A stretch of 64,000 nt of DNA from Diorhabda sublineata (GCF_026230105.1 NC_079486.1:7874001-7938000), one strand, 5' to 3'. Positions 33,578-45,784 are shown, numbered from the stretch's first letter. Made by a program: numbers and translations. The notes: a model not told the origin generated them from the sequence alone.

Positions 33578-33762
33578 ATATTTTAAACGTACCCGTCAAG
33601 TATAATATCTGACAGGATCCGCGTTCCGTTCTGAAAAATTCGAATCATATTGTCGAGAAGAAAATATTAAACATGTGTTAACAACTTGTGAAGTCCCACG
33701 AGGTAATGGAGAAGTGGAAAGGGTAAATAGGACCCTTATACCAGTCTTAACAAAACTTAGCG
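33578..33762 (+). pseudogene. Ty3/gypsy integrase fragment at minisatellite junction
   Basis: Encodes a degraded SDRGSAFRS segment, YCREENIKHVLTTCEVPRGN, GEVERVNRTLIPVLTKL, then stops at the minisatellite. It is the inverted counterpart of 7380-7560, with the same cut point. The gypsy sequence and the array in the two places therefore descend from one joined ancestor. Confidence 0.85.
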
Positions 33763-35867
33763 GCCGCAAGTTGAACTAAATAAAAATTCTATTTGTGTTT
33801 AATTTATATACACACTAGCGCCCCCAGCCGGCCAGACGCCAAACTAAACACGGTTTCATAGACAGTAGCTCTCCCTGCCGGCCAAACGCCAAACTAAACA
33901 CGATTCCAAAGACACTAGCGCCCCTTGCCGGCCAGATGCCAAATTAAAAACGATTCTATAGACACTAGCGCCTCCCGCCAGCCAGACGCCAAACTATACA
34001 CGGTTTCATAGACCCAAGCCCCTGCCGCCAGACAAACGCCAAATTAAACACGATTCCATAGACACAAGCGCCCGCTGCCGGTTAGACGCCCAGCTAAACA
34101 AGATTCCATAGACACTAGCGCCTCCCGATATCCAAATGCCAAATTAAACACGATTCTATAGACACTATCTATCTCTATCGACCAATCGCCAAGCTAAAAC
34201 ACTATTCTATGGACACTAGCGCCCCCTACTGGCCAGATGCCAAACTAAACACGATTCTACAGACACTAGCACCCTCTGCCAGCCAAACGACAGACTGAAC
34301 AAGATTCCATAGACAGTAAAGCCTCTCGCTAGCAAAACGCAAAATTAAATACGATTCTGTAGACACCAGTAACCTATGCCGGCCAAACGCCAAACTAAAC
34401 ACGGTTCCATAGACACAAGCGCCTTCCGCCGGCCAAACGCCAAATTAAACGCGATTCCATTCAAACATACAGACACTAGCACCTTCTGCCGGCCAAACGA
34501 TAAACTAAACAAGATTCCACAGACAGTAGCGCCTCCCGCTGGCCAAACGGCAAATTAAAAACGATTCTTTAGACACTGGCGCCTCCTGCCGGTCAAACGC
34601 CAAATTAAACACGATTCCATAGACAGTAGCGCCCCCAATGGGCCAAACGCCAAACTAAACAAGATTCCATTGACATTAGCGCCTTCCGCTAGCCAAACGT
34701 CAAATCAAACAAGATTCTATTGACCAATCGCCAAACTAACCAAACACGAACTTACGCCATCTGGCGAGGAATAGTCAAACTGGAAGTACCTAGCGGCTGC
34801 AAGTTGATCTTGATAAAAATACTATTTGTGTTTGATTTCTATACACACCAGCTCCTCCTGCCGGTCAGACGCCAAACTAGACCCGATTCTATAGACACTA
34901 GCGCCCTCTGCCGGCCGGACGTCAAACTAAACCCGATTCTATACACACTACCGCCCCCTGCCGGCCAAACGATAAACTAAAACATGAACTAGCGCCATCT
35001 AGCGAGGTATAGTCGAACTGAAAGTACTTAGCGGCCGCAAGTTAAACTAAATAAAAATTCTCTTTGTGTTTAATTTCTATACACACTAGCGCCCCCCGCC
35101 AATTAGACACCAAACAAAATACGGTTCCATAGACGCCAAACTAAACAAGTTGCCATACACACTGGCTCCTCCCGCTAGCCAAAAGTCAAATTAAACACGA
35201 TTCTATAGACATATAAATCTATTTCAACAAATCGCCAAACTACGGCGGCACGGTTCCATAAACAAAAGCGCCTCTCGCTAGCAAAACGCAAAATTAAATA
35301 CGATTCTGTAGACACCAGTAACCTCTGCCGGCCAAACGCCAAACTAAACACGGTTCCATAGACACAAGCGCCTTCCGCCGGCCAAACGCCAAATTAAACA
35401 CGATTCCATTCAAACATACAGACACTAGCACCTTCTGCCGGCCAAACGATAAACTAAACAAGATTCCACAGACAGTAGCGCCTCCCGCTGGCCAAACGGC
35501 AAATTAAAAACGATTCTATAGACACTACCGCCCCCTGCCGGCCAAACGATAAACTAAAACATGAACTAGCGCCATCTAGCGAGGTATAGTCGAACTGAAA
35601 GTACTTAGCGGCCGCAAGTTAAACTATTGGCCCCCCGCCAATTAGACACCAAACAAAATACGGTTCCATAGACGCCAAACTAAACAAGGTTCCATAGACA
35701 CAAGCGCCTCCTGCCGGTCAAACGCCAAATTAATTACGATTCCATAAACAATAGAGCCCCTGCCGGCCAGACGCCAAACTAAACACGGTTCCATAGACAC
35801 TAGCGCACCCTGCTGGCCAGATACCAAATTAAATTCAATTCTATAGACACTAGCGCCTCCCGCCAGT
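33763..35867 (-). repeat. GC-rich minisatellite array 2 with CTCF-like units
   Basis: The same repeat as array 1 but reverse-complemented, 2.1 kb. Short units of about 50 bp (GACACTAGCGCCCCCTGCCG, GCCAGACGCCAAACTAAACA) are interspersed with about four copies of the longer insert containing GTACTTAGCGGCCGCAAGTT. Within the array, about 34325-34560 and 35270-35520 are nearly identical, so recent internal duplication has occurred. The right end runs into family A at 35868. Confidence 0.92.
34216..34235 (-). promoter_or_regulatory. CTCF-like motif in array 2, reverse orientation
   Basis: The minus strand reads TGGCCAGTAGGGGGCGCTAG, identical over 20 bases to 6329-6348 on the plus strand in array 1. 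Confidence 0.45.
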
Positions 35868-37935
35868 CAGATATTGGCATTCGTTTTCTTATGCTTATTT
35901 GACACTTCTCAATTTGTCACTATGCAATCCAAACAACTGTTTATTCTATAATTATATCCATTTAGATTTGAGATTATTATTGAAGGTATCTACGGCTCCA
36001 TTTTCCCATTCTTCTTCATACTTATACAATTCGAAATTATGTATGATTGTACCATTCAAGTCCAGAAAGAAATCATGCTCATTTACGTTTCAAACGATAA
36101 GCATTCTTACTTCTTTTCAGCATCATTTTCCTCATCATGGCTCTTCACATTACTACAAATATTTCGAAATATGTGATTTAAGGTAATTTTGAAAATAATA
36201 ATTTGTTCTTGAGCTAAGTGGTTTTTAAAATATTTATTTTGCCAATCTATTACGAGATTTAAGTATATTAAATAAATCATTAAAATTTAGAAGAAATTCA
36301 TCTGTAGTACCTACATTATGGAAATATGTATTAATATCTGTTCTCGATAAATAAAGAGGAACAGCTGTTACATTGTTTCCACCTTTACACTGATAAATTT
36401 CGCAAATTATGCAACTTGGAATTTCGTCGAAATGGTCCAATTACAACTCTGGTTAGCAAAAAGATATCGAAAAAAATTATATATCATTAGAAAATCTACA
36501 CTCTAGCGATGTTTATAAAAAAACAAAAGCTTCCTACCACCTTTACTTTTTTTTAAACGCATGAATTGTAATAATATGAATATTTAAGATATAATACATA
36601 CTGTGAAAGTTGTGAAGTTATAACTTCTTGCATAAGTTAAAATAAGAAGAGACATGAAAATCAGGAAAATTGAAGAAAATGAAGTGAATTAATGAAGAAA
36701 TGAGTCGTTTTAGAAAATATCTTGTTTAACAAATCAACAATTTTCTAAGTAAAATTGGGTTGGATGTCAGTAATTTACAAAAAGTTTTTGTCATAATAGT
36801 ACAGCAAGTCAGCAATGTAAAAAATGAGATCAGGAGTTGTATGACAGCTATATATGATAAGGAATCAATCTGATGAATTTTAAACACGAAAAAAAAAAAA
36901 GGATTATGATAGAGTGGAGTGATAAACTCCACTTTAGTAATGAAAATAATGAATTTTGATCTTCTGCATTAGAAGATAATCTATAGGAAATACATCGAGG
37001 GAAAAAGAAGACATGTACCAACAAAATTAAAAGGAGTAACAGAAAGAGGCATATTCAAAATTTTCCTAATCTACAATTATTCTATATATCTCGTAACAGT
37101 AAATGATGACAGAGAGTTGAAAAGCTAAGAACAAATGTGCGAAAACATTTAGAAATATGGTCCCCTCAAAATTCTTTATACATATAATTAATATAAAATA
37201 GATACCTTCCATAGGACAGCTGTAAGCCTACATTTTGATGTTTAGGACTTGTTTTGAAAAGAATACTGTTCCCTTTTCGTTCTCTCAACGTTTTTGCTTC
37301 CATTAGAATGACTTGATAACAATATACTTTCAACTGGTTGTTGAGAAGCTAAAAAAATAAAACAAAAGTGTGTGGGTATGTATGGCAGTAGAAATGGCAT
37401 TACCTCACCCAATTCAAACAAACATGTTTCTTCAATATTCAACAACTCTAAAATACCTTTGACATGGAGTGCAATAAACCATTAAGTTGCATTACAATGT
37501 ATTCGCTAAGCTAAATTTACACTCAACCAAGTCATATCCATACAGGACTTTTCAGGAAAATTCTTCATTACTCATTCAGTTTCATTGGCAGATATAGTGT
37601 TGAATTTGTACAAAGTGATGAAATGGTAAGTGACTTGAAAGTTTTTATTCAAAAACTGGTAAGACAATAATTTGAAATAATGATGGAAACATGACATTGC
37701 TAAAGTTATTTTTTTCAGACTAGTTTGAGATTTTCAAAGGAAGTCACCTAAAATACTTAACAAAATATATGATTTAATATCAAATATTGATGAGCAACTA
37801 CTAATTATTTTGATTAAGAGTAACTTTATTAGAAAAATATTAATATTTAGACAAATATCAACTCACTGGCAACATTTTTCATCAATTCATTGTAAACTAC
37901 AAGTTACTTCTTCTTCACAATTGGGGTGGAGTCTC
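35868..37935. repeat. Dispersed repeat family A, copy 2 (inverted)
   Basis: Reverse-complement match to about 108-1736 with indels. Landmarks: 35899-36186 corresponds to 1682-1416, 36240-36440 to about 1330-1010, 36900-37050 to about 990-870, and 37500-37640 to about 520-380. The last match, CAATTGGGGT near 37919, is the point where the arm at 1-112 begins in copy 1. An extra ~0.4 kb lies at 36450-36880. Confidence 0.85.
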
Positions 37936-39434
37936 TTTAAATCAAACCAATCAAAAATTACTCAATATTTTATTTTCTTACCTCAGAAATTTGAATAAAA
38001 AAAGTAAGATGTGTCAGAACAATACGAGGATCTTTTCTATCATTTATTTAATGTGCAGAGATACCACAGTTCATTTGAATGATCTTTATCTTGCAATTCC
38101 ATAAGGTAGGTACTCCAAAACTACTAAAGGTCCCCATGTGAATCCATCCAAACGCTCCTATTATATCAATCATTATATACAGGAAAATATTTTAAAAAAA
38201 TGTGTTGTTGGGGATTGTTTTATCAAATTTCCAAAAATATTTCCTAAATGATAGAATCACTGCAAAAATCTTCAAAGCCGGGTAGATGCGGTTCTCTTGT
38301 TGCTACTTCAATAATCTAATTCTTTTTTTGTAACTTGACATTCACAGACGTTACAATACAAATTTCCAGGCCCAGTTCAGATCAAGCTACCATAGCGAAA
38401 TTAGTAAATATGTTAGAGTACATACAATTCTTTTTTATTAGAGGCCATTTTGGTAAATGAGAAATCACGCTCCTTTACCTAAAAATAAATTATTTGTAAA
38501 CTACTTCCAGTATTGGTCTAGTGCCTATACTTGTTATTAAAAGAGATATTCAAACACTTGCCAACACCTTAAAAGCATTTAGCTTGTTTAAATCATATTC
38601 AGCAACATAAAACATTGTGATGTGTACGTGAGTATTTTTATCAAATTACTTATTTAAAGGTGTAGAAAATGTGAAAAATAATTGTACATACCTACTATAA
38701 GAATCAAAATTTTAAAAATTTATACATTTTCAGTCAATATTTACTTCATTACATAAACTACATTCACTTAATCTTCACGTATAAAACTTAAACATAAGTA
38801 AGTTTTCCAACTAGATACCAATTCCGTTTCTAATATTATAATGAATTCCGAAGTTCCTTTGTTTGAAACTTTGGTTTACTTTGACCTTGGACGAATAAAA
38901 ACGCAGCTGGCATGTTTGAATATAACTGAAGTCAACTTACAGTAAACCTCAATGTTGTCAAATTTTACAATTTATTTGTTTATTATCTGGATGCATGTTA
39001 CGTTTCAAAAATATTTATTTATACATCGTAATAATATTAAAAACCAATAAGAATGTGGCTCTAGTTCTCACTAAATTTGGTTAATGGACAATATTTCCCA
39101 CATTGATCTAAACAAAGATCAAGAAAATAATTTTGGCGAGAATGTTTATGAAAAAATATAAGCTAGGCAACATTGCTATGTAACTGTATTCATTTATGTT
39201 TTTGTTTTATCTAGCATAGAATGAATGTTTGAAAGAAATAATATCAAATACTAGTTTTATTTGAATACAAATTTACTATATACATGTACCAACAAATCTT
39301 CGATACGACGTTTCGTGCCTTCACGAGACAAACATATAGGTTTTTAATGAGGATATGCTTATTTATTATAATTATTAGTCAATTTAAGTCAAAAACAAGA
39401 TGAAAGTAATGTGAAAACAAAAAACAAAGGCTAA
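37936..39434. other. Intergenic with a short repeat
   Basis: No gene recognised. 38940-39190 is an inverted match to about 48690-48900 and a direct partial match to 46965-47050 (shared stretch around AAAATATAAGCTAGGCAA), so it belongs to repeat family B. Confidence 0.5.
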
Positions 39435-39660
39435 TAGATTAGCATGGCCAGCAACTTCAGTACTTTTATCAAGTTGAAGTGAAAAGTTTGTTTTATTTAA
39501 ACTGTAACAGTGAATTTGACCGATTTTTTTGCTTCCTTCTCAGTGAATGAAACTTCAGTTTCTAACCTACAGAGTGTTCTGTTCCTTTTTTAGCTATCAA
39601 TATGAATAGGCGATAAGATGCAAATGTAGCTTGTCTATTTTTCTCACCAGAAATTGATGT
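39435..39660. repeat. Dispersed repeat family D, copy 1
   Basis: Direct match to 45328-45550, sharing CAGTGAATGAAACTTCAG and ATGTAGCTTGTCTATTTT-like segments. Noncoding as far as I can see; in the other location it follows an hAT fragment. Confidence 0.8.
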
Positions 39661-39889
39661 TTTCGTTATTGAGTTTGACTTTAAGAATTCTTTTTCTTTG
39701 TACTGAAAGAAATACATATGTTTTTTTGTGAAAAGTCTTTACAGTTTTGAAGGTTTCATACTCTCATCAGCAAATACTTCGAAACATAAAACACACTGAA
39801 GTAGCAGGTTGTCATCTGTGCCAGTAACCACAAAAACCATATTTCAAATAATCAGCAATGTTCTTATGGTTCGGTTTTGCCTTCTTAGG

Positions 39890-40790
39890 GACTTCTTTTA
39901 AAAATTCTAAACTAGCCTAATAAAAATAAGTTTTGCATTGAGATGTTTATTATTATAAATTATTAATAAATGAATTTTGCCTTATCACTTGTTTTTAAAT
40001 AAGTACTTTTAAGGCAATTACCATTTAACCGATCTAATCACTTTGTACAAATTAAACATTATATGTGCAAATCGAACTAAACGAGTAATGGAGAACTGTT
40101 CTGAAAAGTTTTGATTGTATGTGACTTGGTTGAGATATTATAGATTATAAGGGAGACTAGCTAAAACGTTCAAATAAAATGATTTCTTTCTGAACTTGAT
40201 TGATACAATCATACATAATTTAGAATTGTATAAATATGGAGAATTGGAAAATGGAGCCGAAGATAGCTCCAATAATGATCTTTAACTCGAATGGATACAA
40301 TTATGGAATAAACGTTTGATTGAATGGAAAAGTGTTTATTATTTCATAAAGTACGCGAGGACAATTTGTGTGCTGTATTTACTACTACCTACTGCTACCA
40401 CCACACTCACTATTATACTGTCTGACGCCGGTTTCGATGTACTCCTCTAGTTTCTATGTGATTTGTACAAAACAAACAAACAAACAAAATATTACTGCGT
40501 ATAATTTGATATCAGATGGTTATTTGATTGAATTAGTAACTCACTAAAGGTATTGAACAAAATATGTAATTTGATCCATTTGGTCGAAAGATACAAAAAA
40601 CTACAGGAAGAAGTGATTTATAAGATATCTACTGATTTTGGTATTTGTAATAACTGCAAAATTATCAAAGGATTATTTCTTAAAGGAAAGATTATCATTA
40701 CTCTGACTGAATTAGAACAACTCTAAAATTCAGTGGTAAGTTCAATAATTACTCATCTTGTACTGGATACTGTGAACAATTTGAAATTAT
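39890..40790. repeat. Dispersed repeat family A, copy 3 (internal deletion)
   Basis: Direct matches to 290-500, 1504-1650 and 1780-2225, so about 1 kb of the family is missing. It contains a short (AAAC)n run near 40469. Confidence 0.8.
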
Positions 40791-41585
40791 TATTATAATT
40801 ATTTTCTAGTTTATGCTCTTTGAAAAATAGCAAATGAATGCTCTCAAATTTTTTCGATAATAATATAATGGGAATCGTATAGAACTGCTTTTGTTACTTG
40901 CCATTTTTCTTGATTAAAAAATTTCTTATAATTAAAAATCACATTGTTAACAGAAGTTAATTTGAAATTAGAATTTTCTCTATATAGAAAAATTGTTTCT
41001 GATTTTGTATAATAGTGCTCGTTTCTATAATTGATCTTCACACAAATGTTTTTGTAATCCATTTACTTAACACACTTTATCTGTCTTGATTGAACTTCTC
41101 AGTGAATATGTAACTAAATCCTAATTTTAATGTACGGACAAAAATAATTATTGAAAATTGTGAAGTTATTTTGGTTTTCTAGAAAATCCCAGTGTGACAG
41201 ATTTTGTATAGAAATTTTAAAACTTTGACTTATATTTTGTATTGATGTCTTATACCTTGTTATTTTCAAACTAAAACTATTTAGATGATGTTTCTGTTTG
41301 CCATTGAACAAGAGAATTGTTCAGAAAATGGGAAAGTTTTGAAATTAAGAAAAAAGAAAGATCGTTTTAGTTCCATAAAAGGTTATTAGTTTTGCAACTA
41401 TAAATATTAGTAAATAATAGTAATCTTTTTGTATTTACTCAACCTCTAAACAGAACTAAATTTGTTTATTTCAAAGAAGATCTGTGTATATTTTAGGATT
41501 TAGCTTTACTTCGTTTATTTTATATGTATGTTTTAATACAATTTCATTGTTGTTCTATTTTATACTGTTCACTCCTTTATTGTAT
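40791..41585. other. Intergenic, no gene recognised
   Basis: AT-rich. 41288-41350 resembles 3768-3825. Confidence 0.5.
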
Positions 41586-41680
41586 GAGCAGCTTGAAATT
41601 GTTGTCACTATCGACTTGGGCTCCCCTGTGGTGGTTATTCCGAAACCCGATGGGAGTGTCCCACATACTTTTTCAAGCTG
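41586..41680 (+). pseudogene. Tiny Ty3/gypsy RT scrap
   Basis: Translates to DLGSPVVVIPKPDGSV, the conserved block near the start of gypsy reverse transcriptase (SPVV-x-VPKPDGS). Nothing on either side extends it convincingly. Confidence 0.5.
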
Positions 41681-42093
41681 GATCCATATTAAGCATATTT
41701 GCTTTCGAAAGTATACCAGCGGGGCAGTGTCATTCAAACTATTACCAACCATAGAGGCATGTATAGGATGAACCGATTGAGTATCGGTATAATAACAGCT
41801 CTTTCTGAAATGTTGATGAGGTGAGTGAGAACTGTATCCCAGACTACTCTAATAAATATCGATTTTTTCTCTATTTGTTTCCCCTGTAATATGTGAATTT
41901 TATTTTTTTATTTAAGGATAAGGTTGAAACTGTTGAAATTAGGCATAAAAAATGATTTGCATAAAATTAAAAAAAAATGATTTTATAACAAACTTTATTG
42001 AGAAAATTAACAAATTTTTATCAAAAATTAGAATTAAAATTTTTCCTTCAAATCACGACACCATCACTCAAAAGTATCTTTCTGCTATTCTCC
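41681..42093. other. Downstream region of the CW/PWWP gene
   Basis: No gene recognised. It probably contains the 3' untranslated region of the minus-strand gene at 42094-43558 (AAATAAAG-like hexamers occur on that strand). Confidence 0.4.
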
Positions 42094-43558
42094 TCATATT
42101 TCATCCTCCTTCTCTTCTTCATCCTCCTCTACTTCTTGCTCTTCTTCTTCTTCTTCGTAGTCTTCCGCCGAAGATTCCGTCTCATCACCCAACTTCGCGC
42201 GTTTCTTATGTTTACCGCCGCCATCCTCACTCGCGTATCTCTGTCGCTTCGTGTTTCTCAAAGATTTCGCATATCTATGTATGAAGCTGTACTTTTTCAG
42301 TCTGTCGAGCAGCTTCATTTCGACGGCTTCTTTAGCCTGTTTGTCGGCTACGTCCATCCTGAGTTTGAGTTTATTGAATTTATCGTTCAGCACAAGGTTA
42401 TCGTCGATATTTTTCAAGAACGGTTTCGAATTTTTGGCCTTCACCCAAGATCTAGTCACCGCGTCAGAATCGAAAAATGTCACGTGGTAGTGCGTCTGAA
42501 AATAATCGTTATCCGTCAATTCACAGTGTGACTGACTCCATAGATCGAATACCTTGTGTCGTTTCAAGAATTTTATCGAAATATATTAGGAAAAAAAGGC
42601 GATTAATCACCCAGTATATGGCCATCAAAATTTACAAATTAAAAAAAAAAAATAAAGCTGTATACGAGTTTACAAATTTCCCACTCTCCACTTTCAGTTG
42701 ATAAAAAGAACCGCACTCTATTTAAGGTAACTTGAAATTTATTTCGATTTCCACTCCAAATGAAATATTGGAATAAGTAAAAAAATCACCCTGTATATAA
42801 GGTATCCTAATAATTTCGATATTAAAACAAAATCATCCTGTACGTGACATGAACTAAAAAAATTGTACTTACAACACTAACCTAATGAAAGTGACCAAGA
42901 GAAATATTAGACTTACCGGTTCTAAGGAATCTTTCAAGCAAAAATAATTCTCGATTTCCGGATCATCTTCCACCATAGCCGGCCACCATGGATAATCTTC
43001 GATTTTCGCCCAGACGATGCTACCCGCGTTATATTTATTAAATATCATCAGCTCCTTTTCTTTATCGTCGATCGATTCTTCCTTGATTTCGCATCTATTA
43101 TACCTCCCATCTGTATTCATCCAACAATACCATTTGTCAGATAGATCCAGGGGATCTTTCACGTCGGGCAGGTATCTATACTTATCGCAAGAGTCGCAAT
43201 ACACGTAGAGACCGACGTTTCTGAATTCTTGAAGTAATCTCATTTTCTCGTAGAAGCTCTCGTTCAAAAAATCCATATGTTCCTCCTCTTTCGCATCTTT
43301 TCAGTTTAGAACTTCCTTGGAATTGGCGTCGCTACAGTTCATTGGTGGTGATGAATCGAACTTATCTGCAGGAGTCACGATAATGTTTGTATCGTTAGCA
43401 TCTTTTTCCTCCTTTGGAGCTTGGAACGATACCGTTGAGTTTTGGTCTTGATAAGTTTGTTTTTTCTTCTCCTTAACCATTTTCAACCAGTTATTGAATT
43501 TTGTCACTACCAAATTTTTGTAATACAAATTGGTTTCTTTACTCAAAGTCGACGGCAT
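42094..43558 (-). CDS. CW-type zinc finger and PWWP domain protein (ZCWPW1-like)
   Basis: Two exons on the minus strand: 43558-42917 and 42495-42094, with an intron of 421 bases (GTAAGT ... TTATTTTCAG) splitting the PWWP domain in phase 0. From the ATG at 43558 the model has about 346 codons. After a lysine/serine-rich N-terminus comes the CW zinc finger (YVYCDSCDKYRYLPDV, then WYCWMNTDG and CEIKEE, four Cys), then PWWP (AGSIVWAKIEDYPWWPAMVE; second exon HYHVTFFDSDAVTRSWVKA), then a basic stretch and a Glu-rich tail ending EEEKEDEI. CW domains read methylated H3K4 and PWWP domains methylated H3K36, so a nuclear chromatin-reader role follows from the family. An in-frame TGA at 43303-43301 lies between the N-terminus and the CW finger. 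Either translation starts at the ATG at 43276, or a splice is missed, or the allele is damaged. Confidence 0.75.
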
Positions 43559-44439
43559 TTTAAAACTTCTACAATTTTAATATACAAATAACACTTATTA
43601 ACCGTCTTACTTTCATTCACTTAAAAAAATATTTTTGACAATTGTTGACTTTTGAAATTTAAGCACTTTGAAATGTTTATCTCGTTAACCAATCGAAATC
43701 AATTGATGATATCTTTACGTATATTTAAGAAAAAAACGATTTTTCGCGTTGAACATCACGAAATAAAACCGCTATAATTACGATGATTTAACTATCTGAA
43801 ACAAATAAAATGAAAATATGTAGACATATATGTAATACCAACTGTCCATATAGGAGTCTTACCTATATGAGTAATAATAGTATAACCATTGTATAAAGAA
43901 TATTCTTTATACAATGTTATTACAGTATGTTAGACAACGTATTATAACAAAAATAATATTTTACAACGTTGCATAGAATATTTTTTGTGTTGAAAGTTAA
44001 AATGGCAACATGCTAGTACGCTGTGAAGTTGGCTCCTAGTGATATTAGACAGTTTAGGTTATTGCATATCTGTCTTTATATTAAGTTATAACAATAAAAA
44101 GGATATTTTTATTCTAATAATACTAAAAACAACAAGTTATAGGTCCGAGACTTTTCACTGTATAAATAAATAATTCGGATTACGAAACTAAAAACGAAAA
44201 TTCATTATAACAAAAAACTTTTCTGGAAACTGTAATATAAATGGAATAACTTTAAAAGCATATAGAATTATGGACTTGGTTATAAACCGCATAGGTACCG
44301 AGTAGTATTCATGATTATGAATATATAAAAACATACATTTGTACATACATACATACATAACACATATTATGAGCTGTACTGGTAAATGATGAAATATTTG
44401 AAAAATTGTCTAGGCTGTATGAAGGAGATACAGGACAAT
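43559..44439. other. Upstream of the CW/PWWP gene, no gene recognised
   Basis: AT-rich. It contains the palindrome listed separately and a (CATA)n run near 44340-44357. Confidence 0.5.
43887..43916. repeat. Perfect 30-bp palindrome
   Basis: CATTGTATAAAGAAT is followed directly by its exact reverse complement ATTCTTTATACAATG with no spacer. Confidence 0.95.
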
Positions 44440-45110
44440 TAAAAGGTAAGGTCACTCAAAAATTTTTCAGCTATATCTATAAGAGAAATGACATTCAATA
44501 TATCTGTATTCATAAGCGATAATAATAACCACAATGAGAGGCGATGAGTACACATTTAAAAACTAGAAGATCAAAGCATACAAACAAAACATGACATAAG
44601 CGTAAAAGGTATTGGAAACAAACATTTTGATGAATGCTTTCTTCAGAATGTTATAATATTTTCACTGGAACACAAAAGTTAAGTGTCAGACTGGATAATA
44701 GAATACATAAAAATGGTTGAAACTAAATTTGATACAAAAGTTCATTAAGTAAGATCGGAAATGACGGAGAATATACGAGTAAACGAATGAAAGAATATAT
44801 GAAAAAATGAGGTACTATTCTTGATTATACTCCTGAAAACTTCCCATAACTTAATGGAAAATTGGATTGAGGGTAAACCTTGGACAATAAGAAATCTAAG
44901 TGTATTTGGCTCAGATGCGAGGATTTGGCGAGGATACTCGAAAGGATATCTGCTCTGGAATAAAATTGAAATACATGATATAAAAATAATTAGGATATTA
45001 AAAGATAATGAAGAAACCAGAAGTCAAAAACAAGATGAAAGTAATGTGAAGAAGAGCCACGATGTGGAAAATGATGTTGAAAACAAAGAACAAATAACTG
45101 TAAAGTGAGA
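44440..45110 (+). pseudogene. Ty1/copia integrase remnant
   Basis: About 44750-44845 reads GNDGEYTSKRMKEYMKK then a stop and GTILDYTPEN, matching the copia integrase block D-NGGEY-S-x-F-x-x-(Y/F)C ... PYTPQ-N. The following open frame reads IRNLSVFGSDARIW and RGYSKGYLLWN, the block after the integrase core (L-x-VFG ... GYSKGYRLWD). An earlier RGDEYTFKN at about 44543 looks like a duplicated copy of the same block. All are in broken frames. Confidence 0.65.
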
Positions 45111-45149
45111 AGTGTAAAATAATATTGAGGAGAACAAGGAACAGGAAAT

Positions 45150-45305
45150 GAGGAAATCAAAAAGAAAAATTTCTGACCTATTGTGATTTTCCAACAAAAA
45201 CAATATTATTTCCTTAAGAAGCTTGAACAATCTTGACAGCTCTTTACCTCTTGAGAGCCACCGTACTTCACAATGAAGCAGGAATGCTTTGTGCTCACTT
45301 CCCAT
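45150..45305 (-). pseudogene. hAT-type transposase scrap (ZBED/GTF2IRD2 group)
   Basis: The minus strand from 45305 reads MGSEHKAFLLHCEVRWLSRG then KELSRLFKLLKEIILFL, the very conserved block of hAT-derived ZBED5/FAM200-type proteins (HKALLLHTEVRWLSRGKVL). The sequence diverges after about 45 codons. A more decayed trace of the same region lies near 47450-47530. Confidence 0.7.
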
Positions 45306-45327
45306 TTGATCACACAGAATAGCAAAA

Positions 45328-45550
45328 AGTCAGCAAGTTAGCAAGCAACTTCAGTACTTTCATAAAGTTGATTTGAAAAGTTTTTTTTCAAAACTGTAAC
45401 TGTGAATTTGAGTGATTTTTTTATTTTCTTTTCAGTGAATGAAACTTCAGATTCTACCCTAGAGAGTGTTCTGATCCTTTTTTAACTGTCAATATGAATA
45501 GGTGATATGATGCAATTGTAGCTTGTCTATTTTGCTCACCACAAATTGAT
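45328..45550. repeat. Dispersed repeat family D, copy 2
   Basis: Direct match to 39435-39660, directly beside the hAT scrap. The repeat is probably noncoding hAT element sequence. Confidence 0.8.
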
Positions 45551-45784
45551 GGCTAATGAAGATGCTTATAGAATACAAAATGGGGAAAGTGAATCGAATA
45601 ATAGAGGTAAATATTTAATTACAATAAATATATGTAAAAACTTATGATATACATATTGATTGGTTGATTGTACAATGAATTGACACTGAGAACATACACA
45701 CAGCTGCCCAAAATTTGTTAAATAAACAATTCATCAAAGTAAAAGTCCTTAAAAGATACTGGAAGAATATTCACATTGAGAAAT

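Noticed and set aside
34376..34980. Open frames inside array 2 with repeated RQT phrases
   Set aside because: They are translations of the tandem repeat, again without frame-specific conservation.
41998..42531. Plus-strand frame rich in Leu and Phe
   Set aside because: It is the antisense of the Glu-rich tail and PWWP exon of the minus-strand CW/PWWP gene.
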